NCBI GenBank assembly: GCA_003164785.1
Contig: PLUE01000072.1
Location: 1-62,374 of the forward strand
Direction of reading: 5' to 3'
DNA from: Gammaproteobacteria bacterium
GTDB taxonomy: Bacteria; Pseudomonadota; Gammaproteobacteria; Steroidobacterales; Steroidobacteraceae
DNA length: 62,374 nt
A program made the translations under genes and the position numbers. Positions 43,302-50,891 of the stretch are shown here, one piece after another. The first letter of the stretch is position 1; the number at the start of each line of letters is the position of its first letter. The notes beneath the pieces were generated by a model. It had not been told where the DNA came from. It did no database searches and saw only the letters and a list, made by a program, of their open reading frames with translations.

Positions 43302-45731
43302 TCAGTGGTCCTTGAAGGAGTAGTTCAATTCCAGCCCGACGGTGCGCGGCCGGCCGACGAAGTCGGCGCGGTTGTGGGCGAGCCCGGGCTCCGTGGAGAC
43401 GGACGTGGCGGCTTCCTGGTTGGTGATGTTGTTGATGAAGGCATCGACGCGCCATGCCTTGGCGAAGCCGACGCCGGCACGTGCATTCAACAACAGGAAT
43501 CCGGGCAGGTCCTCGGCGGTGGAGGCGCTGGGCAGGCTGGTCCAGAAGTCGCTGCGGTATGAGGCGTCGGCGTGCGCGTGGAATTCGCGGTCCGTGCCGA
43601 AGGGGATGCCGTAGTCGATGGCGGCGGTGGCTTGCTGGCGGGAGACGCCGGGCAGCCGATTGCCGGACACGCCGATCAGGTCGGGTACGACTCCGGCGGT
43701 GAAGCTGGAGGTCAGTATCGCGTCGGTATAGCTGTAACCCAGCTGTACACGGGTCGAGTCGGACAAGGGCATGGTCAACTCCGTTTCGACGCCACGCGAC
43801 CGGGCGGACTTGCCGTTGGTCACGAAACCGAAACCGCCGTTGACGGTGTTGGCTTCGATCTGTGGATTCTTCCAGTCGATATTGTACAGCGTGAAGGTGT
43901 AGCTGGCGCCGTGCCAGAAGGAGCCCTTGACGCCGACCTCCGTGTTGCGGGCTTCGTCCGGCCGGTATTCGAGCAGGGCGGTGTTCTCGCAGTAGTAGCA
44001 GTTGCCGGTGGGCAGCGCGTTCACGCCGCCGCGCCGGAACCCTTCGGACCAGGTGGCGTAGATCAGCGTGTGCGGCGCGATCTCGTACGAGGTGTTGCCC
44101 TTGAATATATGGTTGCGGAAACTCTTGGCCTGGGACACGGCGACCAGGCCGGTGGGATCGGTGCCGGTGGCGGAGCAGAACGGTCCGCAGGCGGGCAGCG
44201 TCTGGTCGAGGTCTTGATCGTAGTCCTGCCAGAACACGCGTGCACCGCCGGTGACCTGCCATTTGTCGGTGATGTGATACGACGTTTCGTTGAACAGGGC
44301 GAAGTCACGGAAGGTGACCTTGCGGTTCAAGGTGAAGTCCAGATCGGGATAGGGATTGAGCGAGGGTCGGATGCCACCGTTGTAGTACTGGATGAAGTCG
44401 CCGAAGGTCGGATAGGGGCAGGCGGCGCTTTCGACCGTGCAGCCCGCGGGCCGACCGGAACCGGGCAGCTGGCTCCAGTCGCCCAAGCCAAGGATGGGTT
44501 CGACCTGCGCCAGCGTCTGCTCGCGATGACTGTAGTAGGACCCGACCACCCAATCCCACGGCCCCGTGTTCTTCGACACCAGGCGGACTTCCTCGGTCTC
44601 CGTCTTGTCGGTGGAGTGATCGAGGATGGGCGAGAGGATGCGCGGATAGTTGTCGTAGATCGCGGCGAGTTCCTCGATGAGGCCGGTGATGTCGTACTGG
44701 CTGTACGCGGACTGGCTGGTGTACGAGGTGGACGACGACAGCGAGGCAAATCCGAGATCGTACGAGGCCTCCAGGGCAACCAGATCGGTGCGGAACGAGC
44801 CGGGTTGATCCATGTACAGGGTCTGGTCATAGCGATAGCCGGGACGCGATTGCGAGTAGCCGTCCGACTGATCGGTTTGATGCTGATAGGACAGCGTCGC
44901 CTTGAAGGCGTCCGTGGGCTTCCAGAGCAGGGCGCCGCGCGCGTACCAGGTCTCGGACTTGTCGACGCCGCGGTGTTCGGTGAACACGCCGGGGCTGGTG
45001 AGGGGATCGGCGGGATCGGCGAGCACGGGCTGGGCGTTCGGACCGAGCACGGCGACGGAGAGGGCGTCGGTGAAGCCGGCGAGTTTCTCGTAACCGCCCG
45101 AGGCGCGGAACGCCATGGTGTCGTTGATCGGCAGATTGCCGATGAAGTCGAAGGCTTCGGACGGGTTCGCGGCGTTGGCGGTGTGCGAGGCGCGCGTGGA
45201 GATGTCGAATTCGGTGGTGGTGAGATCGGGTTCGTTGTGAATGATGCGCACCGTGCCGCCCACCGAGCCGGAGCCGTAGAGCGTGCCCTGGGGGCCGCGC
45301 AGGACCTCGACGCGTGCGATGTCGGTCATCTTGAGGTTGGCGAACAACGGCGTCTCGTCGACGTATGTGGACACGAGGGGCGCGGCGATCTGCTGCGTCT
45401 CGGCGTTCACGCTGCTGGCATTGAGCCCGCGGATGGTGAGGTTGCTGTTGATGCTGCTGGCGCGAGGGCCGAGATCCGGCGAGACCAGGCCGGGGATCAT
45501 GTGTGTGAGTCCCTGCAGGTCCGTGATGCCGGCGGCGGCAATGTCGGCGCCGCCGATGGCGGAGATGTTGTAGGGGACGTCGGAGATGGACTCGCTACGA
45601 CGGGTTGCAGTGACCTGGATTTCCTCGAGGTCCGCGGCGGCGGCAGGCGTGTGCATTTGGGCGGCGGCGATGATCGCGCCGATGGCCAATGAGAGTCGTG
45701 ACTGTGGAACGGATCTGGATACATGCGGCAC
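43302..45731 (-). CDS. TonB-dependent outer-membrane receptor
   Basis: The 809-residue receptor starts at GTG 45731 with a signal peptide ending near TPAAAA, then a TonB-box-like LEEIQVTATRR, a plug domain (VEVLRGPQGTLYGSGSVGG) and a 22-strand barrel ending in an aromatic-rich LELNYSFKDH. The longer open frame upstream overlaps the LysR gene and is rejected. It is divergent from the LysR regulator, which probably controls it. The plug and barrel resemble receptors for complex organic substrates in Sphingomonas/Steroidobacter-type bacteria rather than siderophore receptors. Confidence 0.93.
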   Translation of the reverse strand: MPHVSRSVPQSRLSLAIGAIIAAAQMHTPAAAADLEEIQVTATRRSESISDVPYNISAIGGADIAAAGITDLQGLTHMIPGLVSPDLGPRASSINSNLTIRGLNASSVNAETQQIAAPLVSTYVDETPLFANLKMTDIARVEVLRGPQGTLYGSGSVGGTVRIIHNEPDLTTTEFDISTRASHTANAANPSEAFDFIGNLPINDTMAFRASGGYEKLAGFTDALSVAVLGPNAQPVLADPADPLTSPGVFTEHRGVDKSETWYARGALLWKPTDAFKATLSYQHQTDQSDGYSQSRPGYRYDQTLYMDQPGSFRTDLVALEASYDLGFASLSSSTSYTSQSAYSQYDITGLIEELAAIYDNYPRILSPILDHSTDKTETEEVRLVSKNTGPWDWVVGSYYSHREQTLAQVEPILGLGDWSQLPGSGRPAGCTVESAACPYPTFGDFIQYYNGGIRPSLNPYPDLDFTLNRKVTFRDFALFNETSYHITDKWQVTGGARVFWQDYDQDLDQTLPACGPFCSATGTDPTGLVAVSQAKSFRNHIFKGNTSYEIAPHTLIYATWSEGFRRGGVNALPTGNCYYCENTALLEYRPDEARNTEVGVKGSFWHGASYTFTLYNIDWKNPQIEANTVNGGFGFVTNGKSARSRGVETELTMPLSDSTRVQLGYSYTDAILTSSFTAGVVPDLIGVSGNRLPGVSRQQATAAIDYGIPFGTDREFHAHADASYRSDFWTSLPSASTAEDLPGFLLLNARAGVGFAKAWRVDAFINNITNQEAATSVSTEPGLAHNRADFVGRPRTVGLELNYSFKDH

Positions 45732-45849
45732 GCAACGCGGTTGATTCACTCGACATCCCCTGCTTATGTTGATGGCACGCCGGAATCGCTTCCGACGGTC
45801 CAACTCCCCCCTGTTCATCCTGCAAATTATTATTCCGACGCCCGACCGA

Positions 45850-45863
45850 TTGAGTATGCTCAA
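45850..45863 (+). promoter_or_regulatory. LysR-type binding box between receptor and regulator
   Basis: TTGAG-tatg-CTCAA is a perfect inverted repeat and contains the T-N11-A core of LysR-type sites. It lies midway between the divergent starts of the TonB receptor (45731) and the LysR regulator (45912). Confidence 0.5.
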
Positions 45864-45911
45864 GCGCGAGCCCGACTGGCGTGTAAGTTTTTGGAAAATG
45901 AGGTGAAAGTT

Positions 45912-46832
45912 TTGCACCCCACAAAATCGCTGTATCCGCCCATGCACGCTTTGCGTGCACTGGATGCATTCGCGCGCCTCGGAACGGTGTGGGAAGCGGC
46001 GGAACAACTGGGAATCACCCGCAGTGCGTTGAGTCATCGTCTGGCCATGTTGGAGACCGTGCTGGGCTTCGAGGTGGCGGTGCGCAGCGGTAAAGGGATC
46101 GCGCTCACGCCGCGCGGGCGGCGCTACGCGCTGGACGTGCAGAAGTCGCTGGCGTTGCTGCACGATGCGCACGAGGAGGGCGCCAAGCCCATCGAAGGAA
46201 ACCTGCGCATCTCGAGCACGCCGGGGTTCGCGGCCATGTGGCTGTGCAATCACATCGCGTCGTTCCAGGCGGAGCATCCGGACTTGAACCTGCAGATCGT
46301 CGCGAACCGGGAGCTCGATGAGACCAAGGATCGCGACGTCGACCTGTTCATCGTGTTCGGCGAGGGGAGCTGGCCCAAGCAGCACGTGCAGCATCTGTAC
46401 GACGTGGAGTTCCTGCCGATGTGCAGCCCGGCGTTGCTCAACATGAATGGTGGGCTGAACGAACCCGCGGACCTCATCCGGTTTCCGTTGCTGCACCTGA
46501 ACAACTGGGACGATTGGCGGCATTGGTTGTCGATGAGCGGCGTGGCGCTGCCCCGACGTGGGGCGGGGATTCGGTTCTCCGATCTCATGATGGTGCAGAC
46601 CGCGGCCATCGGCGGGCAGGGGGTCATGATGGGGGATGGCATTACCTGCGCGGTGGCGCTGGCGGGCGGGCAGCTGGTGGCGCCGTTCCCGATGAAGGTC
46701 AAATCCCCGGCGGGCTACTACCTGGTGAGACACGGGCAGAAGCGGCCCAGCCCGGCGGTCAGCGCCTTCGCGCGGTGGCTGCATGCCCTGTTCAAGCGGG
46801 TCAGCAGCGAATTGAAGATGGGGCCGCTATGA
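45912..46832 (+). CDS. LysR-family transcriptional regulator
   Basis: I start it at TTG 45912, which has a textbook GAGGTGA five bases upstream and gives 306 residues, the normal LysR length; ATG 45942 is the alternative. The N-terminal HTH is AFARLGTVWEAAEQLGITRS with SALSHRLAMLE, as in GcvA-like members. The C-terminal effector domain has DVDLFIVFGEGSWP. It overlaps the MFS gene by four bases (ATGA), so regulator and transporter are co-translated. Confidence 0.9.
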   Translation: MHPTKSLYPPMHALRALDAFARLGTVWEAAEQLGITRSALSHRLAMLETVLGFEVAVRSGKGIALTPRGRRYALDVQKSLALLHDAHEEGAKPIEGNLRISSTPGFAAMWLCNHIASFQAEHPDLNLQIVANRELDETKDRDVDLFIVFGEGSWPKQHVQHLYDVEFLPMCSPALLNMNGGLNEPADLIRFPLLHLNNWDDWRHWLSMSGVALPRRGAGIRFSDLMMVQTAAIGGQGVMMGDGITCAVALAGGQLVAPFPMKVKSPAGYYLVRHGQKRPSPAVSAFARWLHALFKRVSSELKMGPL

Positions 46833-48064
46833 ACAAACATGCGACGTTGGTGTTGATGCTGGCGGCGGTGTTGTTCATCAACTATGCGGACCGCGGGTTG
46901 TTGTCGATCGCGGCGCCGTTGATGCAGTCGGAGCTGCACCTGACCGATCCGCAGCTGGGCATGTTGTTCTCGGCGTTCTTCTGGACCTATACCTGCGTGC
47001 AGATCCCGGTGGGGTGGATTGCGGAGCGCCATGGTGCGCATCGGGTATTGGCCGGCGGCCTGATCGTCTGGGCGTTGGCCACGATGCTGGTCGGCGTGGC
47101 GTCGGGGTTCCTCACGTTGATCGTGCTGCGCATGCTGCTCGGGATCGGGGAGAGCACGGGGTTTCCGTGCGTGGCGAAGCTGTTGGCGGCGTCGGTGCCG
47201 GTGGACGAACTCGGCGTGGCGAATGGGGTGGTGGGCTCCGCCTATTCGTTCGGGCCTGCGTTCGGCACGTTGCTGGGCGGCCTTCTCATGGTGCGCTTCG
47301 GCTGGCGCAGTGCCTTCGTCGTGTTCGGCGCGGTGTCTCTGCTGTGGCTGTGGCCCTGGTTGCGGGTGGTGGATCGCGGACGCGGCGGCGGCCCGCGTCG
47401 GGCGGTCGATGTGGCGCCGATGGGGCTGGTGTTGAGATGCCGCGCGATGTGGGGTACGACACTGGGATTGTTCTGCGCGAATTACGTGTTCTTCTTCATG
47501 ATGTCGTGGCTGCCGGTGTACCTGGTGCGCGAGCGGGGCTTCTCCGTGTCGCAGATGGCCTCGCTGACCAGCGCGTCTTACGTGGTGATGGCGCTGTGCG
47601 CCTTGGTGGGGGGCGTGGGTGTCGATCGCTACATCCGGCGCGGCGGTTCGCCGAACCGGGGCTACAAGGGAACCATGGCGGTGGTGCACGTGGGCGCGGT
47701 GCTGTGCATGTTGGCGATGGCGTTCGCGCCCCGACCGGTCGCACTGGCCAGCATCTTCATCTACCAGGCCTTGAACGGGGCGTCGGCGGCGGCGCTGTAT
47801 GCGATACCGGAGATTCTCGGCGGCACGCGGGCCACGGGCCGTTGGGTGGGCATCCAGAATTCCGGGGGCAGCATGGCGGGCGTGGTGGCGCCGTGGCTCA
47901 CGGGCGTCATCATCGACATGACCGGACATTTCACGCTGGCGTTCGTGCTGGCTGCGGCGATGAGTTTCGTGGGACTGATCGGGTGGCTGGGCATGGTGCC
48001 GAGGCTCGAGGCGCTGGACTGGGAGGCGCGCGCACAGGCGCGGCTGGCAAGGGCGGCGGCCTAG
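46829..48064 (+). CDS. MFS transporter, anion:cation symporter-like
   Basis: A 411-residue 12-helix inner-membrane carrier. The first helix has the ACS-family pattern INYADRGLLSIAAP, followed by QIPVGWIAERHGAHRVL (motif A-like loop) and RMLLGIGESTGFPCV. ACS members import organic anions such as hexuronates, glucarate or aromatic acids. Together with the TonB receptor, isomerase-like protein and desaturase it suggests uptake and breakdown of a bulky carboxylated compound. It overlaps the alkyltransferase-like gene tail to tail by four bases. Confidence 0.9.
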   Translation: MNKHATLVLMLAAVLFINYADRGLLSIAAPLMQSELHLTDPQLGMLFSAFFWTYTCVQIPVGWIAERHGAHRVLAGGLIVWALATMLVGVASGFLTLIVLRMLLGIGESTGFPCVAKLLAASVPVDELGVANGVVGSAYSFGPAFGTLLGGLLMVRFGWRSAFVVFGAVSLLWLWPWLRVVDRGRGGGPRRAVDVAPMGLVLRCRAMWGTTLGLFCANYVFFFMMSWLPVYLVRERGFSVSQMASLTSASYVVMALCALVGGVGVDRYIRRGGSPNRGYKGTMAVVHVGAVLCMLAMAFAPRPVALASIFIYQALNGASAAALYAIPEILGGTRATGRWVGIQNSGGSMAGVVAPWLTGVIIDMTGHFTLAFVLAAAMSFVGLIGWLGMVPRLEALDWEARAQARLARAAA

Positions 48065-48447
48065 AAGTCGTCGGGCGTCATGATGCGCGTCGGGTCGACG
48101 CGGCCGTCCTTAACCGCGACGCCCTCGGCTTTCAGGCGCCGCGCCTGCTCGCGGAAGCGCGGGGAGGCTTTGGGAAACACGATGCGGCCGCCGGCACCGA
48201 GTACGCGATGCCAGGGGAGGTGCATGCCGTCGGGCGCCAAGCGCAGCGCGAGCCCGGTGAGACGCGCGCGACCGGGCAGGCCGGCGGCTCGTGCCACGGC
48301 GCCGTAGGTGGACACCTGGCCGCGCGGGATAATGCTCACCGTGTCCCAGATGGCTTGGAAGGCGGGGTTGTCCGAGGAGGACGCGGGGCTGCGGGAGCGG
48401 TTGCGCTGCGGAGCCAAGGTGATGGGCTTTTTGCTGGCGTGGGGCAT
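48061..48447 (-). CDS. Alkyltransferase-like (ATL) DNA-repair protein
   Basis: A 128-residue homologue of the O6-alkylguanine transferase domain in which the active Cys is replaced: the motif reads PWHRVLG instead of PCHRVxG. ATL proteins bind O6-alkylguanine and flag it for nucleotide excision repair without transferring the alkyl group. The HTH and Arg finger (GQVSTYGAVARAAGLPGRAR) are present. It is convergent with the MFS gene. Confidence 0.92.
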   Translation of the reverse strand: MPHASKKPITLAPQRNRSRSPASSSDNPAFQAIWDTVSIIPRGQVSTYGAVARAAGLPGRARLTGLALRLAPDGMHLPWHRVLGAGGRIVFPKASPRFREQARRLKAEGVAVKDGRVDPTRIMTPDDF

Positions 48448-48580
48448 GCGGGAGGCGAGCCTAGACCGGTTGAAGGGAAAATTCGCGGCCAGTTTGGCAT
48501 AAGTCGTTGATTTCGCAGTGCCCGATCGGTCGGCTCGCTTGACACGGCGGCCCCACCTCCGGACAATCCGCCCTCCCCGT

Positions 48581-48657
48581 GGTGAGGTAGCTCAGCTGGT
48601 TAGAGCGTGGCACTCATAATGCCGAGGTCGAGGGTTCGAATCCCTCCCTCACCACCA
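48581..48657 (+). tRNA. tRNA-Met (anticodon CAU), possibly tRNA-Ile2
   Basis: 77 nt cloverleaf: acceptor GGTGAGG/CCTCACC, D arm AGCTCAGCTGGTTAGAGC, anticodon loop CTCATAA, T arm GAGGGTTCGAATCCCTC, encoded CCA. The normal G1-C72 pair and D-arm wording exclude initiator tRNA. A CAU anticodon in this context can also be tRNA-Ile2, read after lysidine modification. Its last 18 bases before the final A recur at 48831-48848. Confidence 0.93.
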
Positions 48658-48848
48658 AACTGTTTTCCCAGCTTCGACGTCGCACTTCGGGCCATGATGT
48701 TCGGCGCCGCGGAATTCGAACCCTCGACATAAAACGAGTCGGGTTCGACAACTTGGCCGTCCTCGGCCAAGTTGATCGTCGGCGGCTTTGAGCCGGCGAC
48801 CCCGAAGGGGTGAGGCGCGCAGCGCCGAATAATCCCTCCCTCACCACC
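48658..48848 (+). repeat. tRNA-linked hairpin element ending in a copy of the tRNA-Met 3' end
   Basis: A chain of inverted repeats: TCGAACCC/GGGTTCGA (48716-48723 with 48741-48748), a perfect 11-bp stem CAACTTGGCCG/CGGCCAAGTTG with loop TCCT (48749-48774), a 10-bp stem with one mismatch and loop TTG (48778-48800), ACCCC-gaa-GGGGT (48799-48811) and GGCGC-gca-GCGCC (48814-48826). Then GAATAATCC leads into an 18-base copy (48831-48848) of the tRNA 3' end (48639-48656). The last two hairpins, the GA linker and GCCGAATAATCC match the element behind tRNA-Gln. Confidence 0.75.
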
Positions 48849-49046
48849 GATACAATCAATGAGTTACCGGTCGCTGATTTTTAGGTGATTTCTCCGTAAG
48901 TGCATGGTAAGTGCAATCAGTACGAGCGGAACGGTGATAGCGGACTGGAGTCTGGGGCCCTGGCGGCGACTTGAGAGGCCCTAACCAGAGTCCTGCCGCA
49001 GCCGAATCGGTACTTTCCGATCACTTATGCGGACCAGGGTGCCGTT

Positions 49047-49584
49047 CTAGGACGAGACCAAGCACTTAAAGTTGATTAGGAACGACCGGCTCTGCTCGCT
49101 AGATTCCTCAAGCTTCCGCGGGACGTCCCAATTCGGTCCCGTGCCCTCATGCAGCGCCGACCATACCCTGTGTGCCAAATGTGATGATCGAGATCGGCCT
49201 ACCGCCGGGCCGGGGAATAAGAGAGTCCCCTTCCTCTGCAGGCGATACACCTTCAATGCCTTCACTAATTCGCAGTTGAGCCGATCCGCGGGCGGCTGTT
49301 CCCAGTCTTGAACTCCGCCCAGGCGCCACGTGTGAAACGCTTCGTCACGTGAAAGCTGTGACGTCCAAGTCGACGCGATCCCACTCGAGGCCTGCCAGTT
49401 CACCGAAGCGCACGCCTGTGCTCGCGGCGGTGCGGATTAACAGGACGGCGGCGGCGTCCGCAAAATTCGCCAGCGTGGCGATCTCGATTCCCGTGAACGC
49501 GCGGGCTTTCACTTTGTAATTGGGCTTTCGGACGTCCTCACACGGAATGCTGGAGATCCATTTGAGGCGGCGCGTATGCTTCAT
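49047..49584 (-). pseudogene. Degenerate tyrosine recombinase (phage-type integrase)
   Basis: Two overlapping minus-strand frames together give the middle of a phage integrase: AASTGVRFGELAGLEWDRVD (with the first catalytic Arg), then, after a frameshift near 49380, LNCELVKALKVYRLQRKG and GTLLFPGP. The HxxR box and catalytic Tyr are missing, and no N-terminal domain is seen. It lies about 390 bp downstream of tRNA-Met, so it is the likely relic of the integrase that used that tRNA as attachment site. Confidence 0.7.
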
Positions 49585-49613
49585 GGTGCAAGCAACGGAA
49601 ACCCGGTGACCAC

Positions 49614-50147
49614 TTACGATGCAGTAAACTGCGCCATGAAGGCAGCGCGGAAATTCGACGTAGCGCCAGATTGGTCGTCCCTCACTCCGAGAGCGCGACG
49701 CACTTCTATTGGCGTCAAGCGTAGCGGCCAGCCCCGCATTTGAAGCATGGAGTATTGATCCTTGATCGTCAAAGGCGCCTCGATACCCGACTCAATATCG
49801 GACGAAGATCCGCCAAATCTGCGGAGCTTGCTCTTCCTCGACGTGCTCAGGGCAACCACGGCGGTTGACGGGCCACCGCATAAGCAGCGAACCTTGATCG
49901 GAGCGATGTTTGCATCGAGGGACTTCTCGCCATACTTCGGAGCGAATTCGCGGCACTCCCTGACTCGAAGCTGACCGGCATTGCACAGTTGACTTACTAC
50001 GCGGTAGATTCCAGTGCCTTGTATCTGAGTAATGAAATTGAGAAGGACTGTAAAAGCTATTTGCGGTCTTGCGTTGGTCTTGGTGTGGGCCGCGCGGGCA
50101 ACTGCTGACGTGGATACCACGGCCCCTGGCTCGAATTGGGGCATCAT
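49614..50147 (-). CDS. Uncertain small protein with Cys pairs
   Basis: A 177-codon frame whose middle part has a zinc-ribbon-like look (LCNAGQLRVREC, about 28 residues, then RCLCGG). The N-terminal third overlaps, antisense, the start of the secreted protein gene at 50032, so the true start is probably further in, but I found no good start codon there. It may be a real short gene, a fragment or chance. Confidence 0.25.
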   Translation of the reverse strand: MMPQFEPGAVVSTSAVARAAHTKTNARPQIAFTVLLNFITQIQGTGIYRVVSQLCNAGQLRVRECREFAPKYGEKSLDANIAPIKVRCLCGGPSTAVVALSTSRKSKLRRFGGSSSDIESGIEAPLTIKDQYSMLQMRGWPLRLTPIEVRRALGVRDDQSGATSNFRAAFMAQFTAS

Positions 50148-50667
50148 TCATTCGGATAATCTTGGAGACATCACCCTGGACGCCGCCGCAGGTTCCGGCA
50201 GATGCAAGACGCACGATGAAAAATGGCACGATGCAAACTTTAAAGAAGGGTCAGCGTGTTGGCGGCATGCAGATGCGAGAGAATGCAAAAGAGGCAATAC
50301 TTGTGTCAAATTGTGCTCAGTTCATGGCGGCAAAATCGGCCCTCCCTGCGACGCCATTGAATATTCCGCAGTTCAGTCCTTAGATCCTTACCGGCCATTG
50401 CTCAACTCTGATCCGGAGCACGAATTACCCTTTGCAACAGGCCGTTACTACGGCGTCAATATCGCGCTGTACCATGGATCATCGCTCGGCGGGTGTGGCT
50501 TGCCGGGGCCTGGTTGGCACGAGGCGAAGACCGATGTGTTCGGATTCCGCTGCTGGCGTTTCCACAACGATAAGGTCCAATTATGCGAAACCAGTAAAAA
50601 GGGAGTCAAGCTCAACACCTGCTCGGTCTCCGTACCGCAGGGTTTCTTTAACCAAGTCCAGCCCTAG
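50032..50667 (+). CDS. Secreted Cys-rich protein of unknown function
   Basis: A 211-residue protein with a clear Sec signal peptide (LRRTVKAICGLALVLVW, cleavage after ARATA). The mature part has ten Cys residues, e.g. GRCKTHDEKWHD, ACWRHADARECKRGNTC and GFRCWRFHNDKVQLC, spaced as in disulfide-bonded exported proteins. Two parts look internally similar (C-W-R-H and C-W-R-F, each followed by a charged stretch), perhaps an ancient duplication. I do not recognise the family. Confidence 0.65.
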   Translation: MKLRRTVKAICGLALVLVWAARATADVDTTAPGSNWGIIHSDNLGDITLDAAAGSGRCKTHDEKWHDANFKEGSACWRHADARECKRGNTCVKLCSVHGGKIGPPCDAIEYSAVQSLDPYRPLLNSDPEHELPFATGRYYGVNIALYHGSSLGGCGLPGPGWHEAKTDVFGFRCWRFHNDKVQLCETSKKGVKLNTCSVSVPQGFFNQVQP

Positions 50668-50891
50668 ACTCTCACAGACGAGGCCATCGATCATCAGCGG
50701 CTACATGGGCATGGCTGAATCACCGATTCGAATCAAGCTACTGATTTTAGCGCTCGTATGCCATCGCGGCGGGAACGACTTACTTAACGCGTGTCTGAAA
50801 AGCGGCCGGGTTCACTTGCTTCCAACCTCGCTCTGTCAGCCCCGGAATGTCGGACGAAACCGCGGACGGGTCAACCTCTAGTCTTGTTTGT
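50668..50891. other. Spacer left of the IS1380 element
   Basis: About 220 bases with no convincing frame, repeat or RNA gene. Confidence 0.5.

Noticed and set aside
45732..46784. N-terminal extension of the TonB receptor frame
   Set aside because: It is antisense to the LysR gene; the GTG at 45731 gives a proper signal peptide.
48614..48859. Minus-strand frame over tRNA-Met (ending in VVREGFEPSTSAL)
   Set aside because: It is the antisense of the tRNA and its hairpin element; such frames are routinely miscalled as proteins.
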